A stretch of 22,528 nt of DNA from Silene noctiflora. Lineage: Eukaryota > Streptophyta > Magnoliopsida > Caryophyllales > Caryophyllaceae. The notes under the pieces are model-generated. The model saw only the letters and a program-made list of their open reading frames with translations. It searched no databases and had not been told where the DNA came from. The translations under genes and the position numbers were made by a program. The DNA lies in the NCBI GenBank assembly GCA_009801015.1, contig VHZZ01000126.1, positions 149,581-172,108 of the forward strand, read 5' to 3'. Of the stretch, positions 1 through 8,889 are shown in pieces; the first letter of the stretch is position 1, and the number at the start of each line of letters is the position of its first letter.

Positions 1-785
1 TGTAAGTGATAAAGAAAGCTCATTGAGTTCCTAGCTATAACACATGAAGGCGTAAGTGCATAACATGGGCCTGAGCATAAGATACGAGCTGGGTGGGGTC
101 AATACAGGTCGAGACGGGACGAAATACGGGGTAGGACAAAACTGTTTCTAAACAATGAGGCCAGGAAATCTATTGATTGCGAGCATGGCACAAAAAATAC
201 TCCCCCATCAGCTACCGAGCCTCTGACTATATCTCCCCCATTACCTATCAAACCTATGACTACATCAAGTCATCAACTTTCTCACTGCCTTCCGACTGTG
301 AAACCATATCACCGCACCATCTCCCTTTATTTCTCACCCTCTACCTCTATAGAATATAAGAATTGTGAAGTTTGAGGTGGACACTGGTTAGGAGGGGAAG
401 TGCGAAGATTGTTAGGGGTATGGAAGACCTACAAAAATAAATAAAAACATGATTGAAAGCGATATAGGTCTACTTGAAAGAAGAAAATATGGCATTAAGA
501 GACCGCAATGGATGGATTGAATTCATGTGGATGATGGTATTTGTCTTATTTTATTTTTACTTTTCTATAATTTGTTTTCACCTATTTTTTTCCTATGTTC
601 TTCCAGACTTCTTTTTATGATTTTCTCAGAATCGGAAGTACACGTTTTTACCATCTTGGCCCGTATTAACAACACAAAAATATTAAAATTGATTACTGCT
701 GCAGCTATGGCCATTTTTAAAGAGGCAGCCTTATGAAGCACACAAATCAATAAAGCAGTGAAAGGAAATGTCTAAAATCACATAC
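1..785 (-). other. Presumed intron 5 / 3' continuation of the UBA2-like gene; nothing recognised
   Basis: The donor at 785 is strong, so at least the first part should be intron. I looked on the minus strand for the conserved end of RRM2 (Gly-Arg followed by a hydrophobic strand) and saw no convincing exon. There is a pyrimidine-rich patch at about 200-345. No transposon was recognised. Confidence 0.4.
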
Positions 786-861
786 CCCTAGGATTCTTTC
801 TGTATCAGTAAGGGCCTTCTTTGTAGCCTCCAACGTCTTGTACGTAACAAACCCAAAGCCA
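786..861 (-). CDS. UBA2-like coding exon 5
   Basis: 76 nt: ATGCGTAG|TGGCTT to CTAGGG|GTATGT. The first base completes Arg195; then comes GFGFVTYKTLEATKKAL (RNP1 of RRM2), ending ERILG in phase 0. The expected GR... continuation was not found in 1-785. Confidence 0.88.
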
Positions 862-3800
862 CTACGCATACAGGTTAGAAAAGCGTCAATCATTACACGG
901 GCACGCTTATATAAGAGCTATAAAGAAAGCAAAAAAGAACTGAAAATGGCTATTACCGAGATCTGTTTGTGTCTTTATCATATGCAACTGCACCTTCTAG
1001 TATCTCACCGTGTCTGCTGAAAAAACTGAGCAAAATCTCAGTCGTNGTTTCCGGTGACAAGCCCCCAATATAGAGTTTCCTCTGTACTTGATCAGGGGTG
1101 ATGGTTGCACTACTCCATCCTTCACAAGCTAGGCTGCACACCGCTAAACGACCCTGCAGTAGTATTGGCAGTGATGGGTTAGAGCCGAAGTAAACTTCTA
1201 TCGAGTAGAGAAAGTAACATACAAACACCAGTAAAAATAAATATTTCATTTCACCCCGTAACAATCCACCAAAGGATCAAAATCACAGGCAAGTTTATCT
1301 TATGAGCATGTTCGCAGATTCTGCTCCAAATTACACAGAATAAAGCTCTACAATAAATATTTAGAGTTATATAAGCTGCTTGCACAAAGATATGCTTCAA
1401 CAGGGGCTTCTTACAAAATGCATAAAAGAATAAATTGCTAGACAACTACCGATACTATCGTCGTTCCTATGATCCTTCAAGTTAACTGTTTTTAGCAACC
1501 CAGAGAAATTACTTTGAAGTTTTAGATCATGCTCGTGGACCATCCCATTGGGAAATCTACAAATACAAAAATAAAGCTAAAGTGCAGACAGCGTAGACTG
1601 AAAAGGAAACTCACATCAATCAACTTGCTTGATTCTCGAAGAGCCTCTTGAGCTGACTTCATGTTTTTGTAAGTAATAAAACCAAAACCACGACAATTTC
1701 CAGTGATTTTGTCATAGATCACAGCACCTTCCTCAATTTCTCCATGAACTTCAAAAGCCTGGCAGCAGAACGAAATTTTATAGTTCAACCAAAGAAAAAG
1801 CGTAATAATCCATGAATGTGATATACAAAAGTGCTACACAAAAAATTTCAAATTTCTCTTCAAACAATAGGCATAGTCACAGACAAACAAGCAAATCCAA
1901 TCAGCAGACAAGCACACACTCACAGCACACAGTGTTTCTGAGGAAGTGTTCCATGCCAACCCACGAACAAATAGCCTTCTGTGTACAGGATCACCACTTG
2001 CAGTATTCATAATCTCTTCAGCTATAGAAGAATATTTGGACCCCCTTCATGCCACAACATGCAGGCAAGCACACACATGCATGAAGTTAATTCATTGCAC
2101 ACAACACAAACTCACGAAAAATAAGAATGCTCCTTTCACTGGAATTAACATTACAGTCTAGAAGTCACTATGGAAGGAATTAGCAGAACAAATCATGATA
2201 TAAAAAGCGTATAAACAAAAAAATTTGATTAAGATGATGTTAAAACATGAACAATATTTAACATTAGATTAGGAATGGAAGCTAACACAAAATGTACAAG
2301 TCAATTCCTTACTCTAGAGCTCCGACAAACGGCTTAACTAAGGGCAAGGTAACTATTACTCCCTCGTCTCGATGAGAAGTTATCTACTTCTGTTTTGGGT
2401 GTATTATTCAGTAGTACTCTATTTCCAATTTTTTTAAAGTTTTTGTGGGTCATCTTCCATTCTTCCTTGTGCAAACGAAGTTAATGTGTTTTGTGTGGTC
2501 AAAAATCATTCATCTTCCTTCCCTTGATCTTTGTGCCAAAAACAATAGATAACTTTGACCGGAGAGGGAGGGAGTATAGTAGTATATGAACACAGTAAAC
2601 TTATAAAGTCCTTAAGAAAAGACAGTATGTGTTGTCCCTATTGTTGTTTGCTAAATTTCAGTTTATAGATTATGTAAGGAAAAGCAATCTTTATGTAAGC
2701 AAAAGCGATCTGATGAGCGTTAATCGCAGGAGTTAATAGAGGGGAAAGGCAAGAGAACGGAGATAGATAACACATAATAGTTTTAGGTCTTGGGAACCCA
2801 TGCTGAAGAGATTTAGAGGTACATTTAAAGTTAAGAGTGTTGTCATTCTCAAGACCCAACAATTCTTTGATTCAATATAGCGCAAATCAATTGACCTCCG
2901 GCAAACAACTTCTATAGTCTACTGTCTAGTGTCTACCCACAACATTACAAAAAGTTGAGAAACATAAACCAATAACATTTTCGTAACTGTACGTCAACTA
3001 AATAGAGTAAAGAATAGTAGTCGATGTTGTTGTCTTGTACTTTGTATATACTTAAGCCCAAGCCCCAAAGGCCATATCAGATTTGATCATCTACATTAAC
3101 AGGAAACTTAAACCATTTGAAAATGCATCAACAGGATACACATGATTGCTCCTAGCCTCATACTATCACACTCGGTGCACTTGCACTCCACCAGAAACTA
3201 AGGGTGACAATAAGAGGTGTGACAATCATAAAAAGTAATCGAACTAACCAATTTCATTTGATATTGCAAATTTAACTGAAACAGACACTTTGAGTCCATG
3301 AGCCTCCTCGGAAATCACGTGCATGAAATATCACAAGAGTGGGCCCTAGGAAACAACAGTAAAGGCTCACTAGGATTGGAGGCAACTATTACAGTGGTAA
3401 TTAAATTCAAAAAAATAGAAAAGAAAAGGAATGATGTTTGTGAGGAAGATGCAAGGGAGGTGAAGGGAGGATAAAGGGGTGCTGCGGAATTGTACTTCGA
3501 TAAGAGACTGTAAGCTTTAACTACTATCTCTTTATGGATAACTATTACCCTTTCTTCATCTCCTTCCTCCATTGATCCCCGCCGTTGCCTCCTAGTTTAT
3601 TTACATGCATTACCTGCATCGCCTGATATAGAGAGGTGATCAGATACGAGCTTAAGTCAATCCCAACGTGAATCTTGCGTCCCTTGGACAAGCGGGCTAA
3701 CAATTTGGAGACGGTTCATCAGCTGTACCTTAAACTTTTAACAATCCAATGTTCATAAACGGTTTTTTGGTGGGTTTACTACGCCAGATTCTATAGGCGG

Positions 3801-4535
3801 AACAACCAATGAACAACTCTATCCATGTCAATTACACCATTCAATCAACCTCATCACGATAAGTATGGTCTAAGACTGTAAACTCTAAAGAGAGCATCAA
3901 TGGTTCTTGCTTTCAGCTTTTCCGAAATACAGCGAGGTAAAAGTTGAAGCACACAGCAAGCAGTTTTCCTTCTTCCTCAACAACAATAACAACATTAAAT
4001 CCAAACCATCCTACGATTGGTGCAGTAGAGAACCCGGAAACAAACTTACATTGCATGTAACACTACAAACGAACATGACCATCAGACAAGTATTTCTCAC
4101 TTATTTACAAACTCGGAAAACCTTAAAACTTGCAATCCACCATAGCCCAATTAGTACTCAGTACGACGGTTTTATACTAATATATCGTGTAGAATGGACC
4201 TCAAATACCGAAAACACAACCCCTAAATGTAAAAACTAGTTACCAATAGACCCGTGTTACAATATACTTGTGTAAAACCGTCTTACACGAAAAATAGTCC
4301 AATAGCTCTAACACAATAACAACAAACAGCAATATGAAACATACCCATTAAAGAATAACAATAAATTAACAAAACCCATGAAACAAATACAAGAACAATG
4401 AAAAATTGCATACAATTTGGCAAGGAGATCAATCAGCTGGGGTTTAGCGAGAGGTTCAAGCAAAGAACGCAACGTTTCTTCGGAAATATCACCATTGTCA
4501 ACTTCTTCGAGTTTCCTTTTCTTTGATTCCTCCAT
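786..4535 (-). CDS. UBA2-like tandem-RRM RNA-binding protein, 3' part off window
   Basis: Five exons join in frame to 220 residues: 4414-4535, 1924-2044, 1615-1758, 957-1153 and 786-861. The start is the ATG at 4533-4535 (MEESKKRKLEEV); an in-frame GTG lies just upstream but plants would not use it. Residues 1-60 hold the lysine-rich start and the acidic/leucine stretch (LLEPLAKPQLIDLLAKLGSK) typical of UBP1-associated protein 2. RRM1 spans about 64-140, with RNP2 LFVRGL at 65-70 and RNP1 RGFGFITY at 104-111. RRM2 starts near 154, with RNP2 LYIGGL at 156-161 and RNP1 RGFGFVTY at 195-202. The model stops at ERILG, inside RRM2, at a phase-0 donor. Family knowledge: UBA2 proteins are nuclear, bind U-rich 3' UTRs with UBP1 and act in ABA/stress responses. 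The N at 1046 falls in ACN and is therefore still threonine. Confidence is high for the family, lower for the exact orthologue. Confidence 0.9.
957..1153 (-). CDS. UBA2-like coding exon 4
   Basis: 197 nt: ACTGCAG|GGTCGT to TCTCG|GTAATA, ending in phase 2. It completes RRM1 (GRLAVCSLAC) and opens RRM2 (KLYIGGLSPE, HGEILEGAVAYDKDTN). It contains an ambiguous base at 1046 in a four-fold degenerate Thr codon. Confidence 0.9.
1615..1758 (-). CDS. UBA2-like coding exon 3
   Basis: 144 nt, phase 0 at both ends: GCTGCCAG|GCTTTT to ATTGAT|GTGAGT. It encodes AFEVHGEIEEGAVIYDK and the RNP1 of RRM1 (RGFGFITY), ending SKLID. Confidence 0.9.
1924..2044 (-). CDS. UBA2-like coding exon 2
   Basis: 121 nt between acceptor GCATGAAG|GGGGTCC and donor TGTGCT|GTGAGT. 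It supplies the third base of Leu41, then GSKYSSIAEE, DPVHRRLFVRGLAWN and ETLCA, which is the RNP2 half of RRM1. The exon was found by reading the minus strand in the phase demanded by exons 1 and 3. Confidence 0.85.
2045..4413 (-). other. Intron 1 of the UBA2-like gene (2.37 kb)
   Basis: Bounded by donor GTATGC (4413) and acceptor TGAAG (2045), phase 2. It contains the Stowaway MITE at 2359-2574. The rest is AT-rich, including 2580-4400, where the open frames (for example 3315-3572 minus and 3907-4239 plus) show no family motif. A short imperfect palindrome, GTGTAA...TTACAC, lies at about 4271-4289. Confidence 0.75.
2359..2574. mobile_element. Stowaway-type MITE in UBA2-like intron 1
   Basis: 216 bp flanked by TA (2357-2358 and 2575-2576). 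The left end is CTCCCTCGTCTCGATGAGAA and the right end is the inverse ...GGAGAGGGAGGGAG. The subterminal ATCTTTGTGCCAAAAAC block is shared with the elements at 9653 and 20278. No coding capacity. Confidence 0.75.
4414..4535 (-). CDS. UBA2-like coding exon 1
   Basis: 122 nt from ATG to CAAATT|GTATGC. It ends in phase 2 with the first two bases of Leu41. It encodes the basic start and the SLLEPLAKPQLIDLLAK segment. Confidence 0.85.
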
Positions 4536-5047
4536 TTTTGACACTTTTCTTGCGTGGGTAAAAGTTTAGCGGCGCTTTAGAACGAACGTTGGAAAGCGTC
4601 AGGAGTGTGAACTGTGTTTGAAAACAATAGTCTGCAAAGTTGGAGAGGAAATCTTTTCCAGCATTTTATCCGGGGCTTTGTTAGCAGGTCATAATTAGGC
4701 CCGGTTTTTTCCAATTAAAACCGACTCATCTCAAGTGAATTGTAATTAAGTTTGAAAGAATATGTAGACTTCTTTAGTTAAGCTTTTTTTAACTCCTGCG
4801 TAGGGTAGGTCAACGGGTCAACGGGGTTGATTCCGAGACTCATAAGTTTGGATCGGGTAATTTCGAGTTGGTAAGAAATTGGGTCAAGGCGGGTTATTTC
4901 GAGCTAAGATTTGTTATTACCAAGCTATTTAAAGATAATGGTCAGTTTGCAACAAAAATCATTCAGGTCGGTTAATATTGCTTCTGGTCCATTTGGATTA
5001 CAGTCAATCTTTGGTCCTGGGGCCCGTCAGGTCAGGCCATTCTTATG
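4536..5047 (-). promoter_or_regulatory. 5' leader and upstream region of the UBA2-like gene
   Basis: Non-coding DNA upstream of the ATG. The first ~150 bp is less AT-rich, as expected for a transcribed leader; no TATA box or leader intron can be placed with confidence. From about 4795 there are degenerate GGGTCAACGGG/GGGTTATTTCGAG repeats of unknown origin, running up to the hAT insertion. Confidence 0.35.
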
Positions 5048-5055
5048 ATTTGGTT

Positions 5056-5595
5056 TAGACCTGGCAAACAGGTCAGGTCGTGTCGTGTTCGTGTTCGTGT
5101 TAATATTAAATGGGTCACCACTACCCCAACCCTAACCCGACCCAATTATATAAACGGGTCATTTGTCTCAACCCTAACCCTAACCCAACCCATTTAATTT
5201 TTCTATAGCCCAACCCGACCTGTTTAACCCATTTATCGTTAAGCAGATCATTTTTAATCCACTTAACTCGTTTAACCCAATAAACTAATATAATAAACTA
5301 AGTTTTATAACCCTATTATCCAAAAAATGATGAATGTAAATACTAATTAAGTTGTTTAGTGGAATTATTAACTAAAGCCAAATACATTATGACAATTTTA
5401 AATAAATGGGTTATTCGTGTCGGGTTCGTGTCAAAAGACATCAACCCTAAGTCCCTAACCCGACCGATTTAAGTTTCGAGTCGTGTCGTGTCAACCCAAT
5501 TATTTAAATGGGCCACAACGTCTTGACCCTAACCCGCTAATTTTGTGTCGGGTTCGTGTCGTGTTTTCGGATCGTGTCCATATTTGCCGCCTCTA
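5056..5595. mobile_element. Non-autonomous hAT element (MITE)
   Basis: A 540-bp element with terminal inverted repeats TAGACCTGGCAAA (left) and TAGAGGCGGCAAA (inverse of right), 10 of 13 matching and of the classic hAT form TAGRGGTGGCAAA. It is flanked by a perfect 8-bp duplication ATTTGGTT at 5048-5055 and 5596-5603, the hAT signature length. The interior is rich in CGTGTCGTGTTCG and CCCTAACCCGACCC motifs in both orientations, including telomere-like CCCTAAC runs. There is no transposase, so mobility would need a helper. It lies about 520 bp upstream of the UBA2-like start codon. Confidence 0.85.
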
Positions 5596-5603
5596 ATTTG
5601 GTT

Positions 5604-6063
5604 TCGAAATGAAATTGGCCCATGGGCTAACCCATTAATGCTCTTGGTTTTGTTACTGTAACCATCTAGGCAGTACCAAAACGGACAAGGACACGTGACG
5701 CAGCATTTCATGAAATTTAGGACACGAGAGTACGAGACATGTTATTTAAATTTAAGAAAATATAGAGTCTATTTTATAGTTATAATTAACGTACCATATT
5801 ATTTTTTTAAATGTATTTGATATTAAATTTAAATAATTGAAGGTAAAATTTGACTTTGATTATATCTTATTTTCATTTCCCACTCAAATCCGTCTTCTAA
5901 CCTATCTCTTCCAGTCTTTCGACATCTCATTTCTCGTTTATAGGTATTCGACACATTTAGGCGTATCCTCATATATCCGACGAGTGTCGAACACTAGACG
6001 GCTGGTTAGGAGCTGAGTGGTTTGTGCTATCTAGGTAACCATTAAATGTCAACTCATGTTCTT
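5604..6063. other. AT-rich intergenic stretch, nothing recognised
   Basis: 460 bp between the hAT element and the retroposed segment. No ORF with recognisable motifs, no repeat boundary and no RNA gene was seen. Confidence 0.5.
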
Positions 6064-6078
6064 ATGATTGTAACTATT

Positions 6079-6873
6079 TTTTTTTTGACAATAATAAACT
6101 GTGATAAAAATAAAAGAAAGTTAGTTACAGTACAAATCCCGTGATACCGGAGCTCTGTAAACTACTAGAAAACCAACTAACCGAACTAACTTTACATGAG
6201 TATGAAACAGAAAAAGTAAGACGATTCTTCTTGTAAGGAGGATGGTAAAAATCCTCGAAATGGAATAGGTCAGTCCCCTTTTGTTTAGCCCTTTTAAGTT
6301 TTAACTGCTGCAATTTCCTTGGTGTACCTGCAATGACAAAGAGAAAAGTCAACAAAGACCGAAGATCTTTTCTTCATATGAATATTGGTTTCGGTCACAT
6401 GACTCCGACGGTAGGAATAAGCAACCTTACGTCTACAACTCCTAGTCTTGTTGTTCTTATTATCCCTGACCACAACAAACTGGAACTGAACCACATAAAC
6501 CTTGCTAACTTGAGCGGAGTCCGATGATACCCGCTTCTTTTTANCAATTTGTAAAACAGCTTCCTCTTGAAACACGTTATCTTCGTGGGGCTTCATATCT
6601 ACCTGGATGATGACCTCCTCTTGAACCAACTCAACTCTTTCAGAAAGCTTGACATCAACTGTCGTAAAAAGATTCTCCGACGAAGGAGAAGTGATGGGAA
6701 CTTCTGCTGTCCCTGAAATTTTTTCATGGGGAGTTCTCGTCTGGATAGTTTTAGAGGTGAGGGTACGGACCCTTAAGTAAGACATGGACCTTGGGTGGTA
6801 AAATCTCAAACTCTTTCCATGTAATAACTCTGCATAATCTTGAGATGATAGATTTAATTGAGATGGTTTTGAG
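6079..6873 (-). mobile_element. Retroposed segment with oligo(A) and target duplication
   Basis: A 795-bp block flanked by a perfect 15-bp direct repeat ATGATTGTAACTATT (6064-6078 and 6874-6888). The plus-strand oligo(T) at 6077-6086 reads as a minus-strand oligo(A) tail directly at one boundary. This combination is the mark of LINE-machinery retroposition. The block could be a processed mRNA copy, a truncated LINE or a SINE-like element. It carries the 163-residue ORF at 6294-6785, which I cannot assign. Confidence 0.6.
6294..6785 (-). pseudogene. Unassigned 163-residue ORF inside the retroposed segment
   Basis: The first true ATG is at 6785 (MSYLRVRTLTSK); a longer frame would need a TTG start. 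The protein is hydrophilic, rich in Ser/Val/Glu in the first 90 residues and in Lys/Arg after that (KKKRVSS, NNKTRSCRRK). No family was recognised. An N at 6544 makes one codon GNT (Val, Ala, Asp or Gly). A second frame, 6125-6327, also looks coding (TPRKLQQLKLKRAKQK, FHFEDFYHPPYKK). It could join through a potential intron 6328-6430 (C|GTAAGG to ATTGCAG|GT), giving 185 residues. If the block is a processed retrocopy, a frameshift is the simpler explanation. Expression is unknown. Confidence 0.3.
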
Positions 6874-6888
6874 ATGATTGTAACTATT

Positions 6889-7327
6889 GATTTAACACAT
6901 CCAGTACGTTACAAGAAGAAGCCTTTTTGACAACAAATGGAAAAAAGACATCTTTTAAAGTTAGACCGATTACTAATCTTATACGGAATATATATTAAGA
7001 AAATAAACAACTTCAAACATTTACACTTCCAAAATGCGATTCCATCAAAACAATAATTAATCAATTACACTTTTGCATTTAGCATTATTTTTCACTCCCT
7101 TCATTTCCATCTCTAATATAATTTCGAATAAACCGACTTCATTACACTTTAATGATGATTAAAGTCACTCAACTAAATGTAAACTATCCCTGGTTCTCAA
7201 TGTCATCTTTGATTGTGCTAGATAAGAAATAAGGGCAATACAATTAAAAGTACCACGGAAATTTGAATTTGCGACCTATTAACTACCTCAATCTTACCAA
7301 TTGTTAGGCTAAGACCTCATCGACTAG
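6889..7327 (-). other. 3' flank of the PHL5-like gene
   Basis: AT-rich sequence downstream of the TAA at 7328-7330, presumably with the 3' UTR. No canonical AATAAA signal stands out on the minus strand, and no repeat or ORF was recognised. Confidence 0.4.
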
Positions 7328-7558
7328 TTACTCCTCTAGTGATCGTGAATGGTTAAGTGCCTTGGACTCGTTAGTTGTATACCGTAAACCTTCTTGACAA
7401 CTTGAAACTTCGACACTATATGATGGGCCATCATTTGGTGATAAGTGATCCGAATTGTGAGTACTACCAAGACTCTCTTTACCCTTTTGTTGTTGATCAA
7501 ACATCATTTTCAGCTGCCTTCCCTGTTCTTCGATTCTCAGTTGAAGATTACGCTGAAT
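7328..7558 (-). CDS. PHL5: PHL5-like coding exon 7 and stop
   Basis: 231 nt from GTATCAG|ATTCAG to TAA at 7328-7330. It encodes IQRNLQLRIEEQGRQLKMMF, a Gln/Lys stretch and a Ser/Glu-rich tail ending SLEE. Confidence 0.92.
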   Translation of the reverse strand: MQRNLQLRIEEQGRQLKMMFDQQQKGKESLGSTHNSDHLSPNDGPSYSVEVSSCQEGLRYTTNESKALNHSRSLEE

Positions 7559-8848
7559 CTGATACACATCAAGTCAAATTCAAAACGCCACATTAAGATA
7601 CAATGTTGTATATTGTACTTAACTTAAGACTGTCTTAAATAATGATTTGTGTTAATAGGTAAAGAAATATAATGTACCTCTAGTTGTTCGTGTAGACGCC
7701 TTTGGACATCTAGTTGAAGTTGTAAGGCCTCTTTGAGTTGAATTCCACTACAAGGCGAATCAAGAGAAATAACTTAAATGATCATGTATTACAAGAATTT
7801 GCGATCTATAAATATATAGATCGATACGAAAATATATATAGTGAATTAGTGATTAATCAGATTAATTACGTTTTCATGTCAAGCTGTGTGACATCAGTTA
7901 AGCTACTTCTCTTCTGATCTGATTTTCCTGCAAAATGATTTTAATCGAGATCACTTATTAGTAAACCGGATGTATAAGAGTACAATCATATTCGTCTACA
8001 AACATCGATCGAGAACGTTATAACTTCTATATCCGGAGGCCTGCCGTGTACTAAAAATATTCGTACTAAAAAATAAATAAATTAATCTAAAAAATATTAT
8101 TTTTGTGGTTTTGTCAAATATTCGTACTAAAAAAAAAATAAACTCATCTATAGTATATATCGAATATACAAGTAGTTATATAGGACGATGTTAATATAAC
8201 TTTTGTAAATCTTATGTTAATTCACCCAAATGACATTATAATTATACGTTTTTTTAATTTATTTTTTGTGCTGAAATGTAAGTATTATAACACGATTATT
8301 CTTTGTAATAATAATTCTTTGTAGCAGCTTTCACAAGCCAAATAAATATATACGATTCTACATGTAAAACGACACTGACATATTTATCGAAAAATCAACA
8401 TTAAAATTGTTTTAAGTCCACTTATGAGTTATGACACATTCAAAAAATTAAACACAAAATACAAAACAAAAAATGTTATAATTGTGAAAGAGTCTTGAAA
8501 GCTTATCTATTAGTCTACATATTATACTATATAAATTTTGTTACATATCATACGTGTTTATAATTACTCCGTATTAGCTTTCACTTTCTCGAAATAATAT
8601 AAATATATAAATATTATAATAATTATAATATAAATATAATAATTGTAGTATTAGACGTATAGGGTTAAGCTAAATTAGGTAATGTGTGAAGCACTAACTG
8701 CGCAAGTAGTGCATTAATTAATTAATAATTAATAATTAAACTTCTAATTTGACTTTATTAAATTAAATAAATAACTTGCTGACTGTGCTTCCCAACATGC
8801 TGCAGCGCGAATCTTTGTTTTCCAGACACACTTTTTCTTTTTTTTTTG

Positions 8849-8889
<41 letters not shown>

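Noticed and set aside
3315-3572. 85-codon ORF MEEGDEERVIVIHKE... as a separate gene
   Set aside because: It lies within UBA2-like intron 1 on the same strand, has no recognised domain, and becomes low-complexity and hydrophobic.
3620-3735. Coding-like minus-strand stretch (LMNRLQIVSPLVQGTQ)
   Set aside because: The frame is broken by a stop within about 20 residues and it does not match any RRM-protein exon; treated as intron.
3907-4239. 110-codon plus-strand ORF
   Set aside because: Antisense within intron 1 of the UBA2-like gene, low complexity (poly-Asn), no motif.
5100-5240. Interstitial telomere repeats
   Set aside because: The CCCTAACCC runs are short, irregular and lie wholly inside the hAT element; the plant telomere unit is CCCTAAA.
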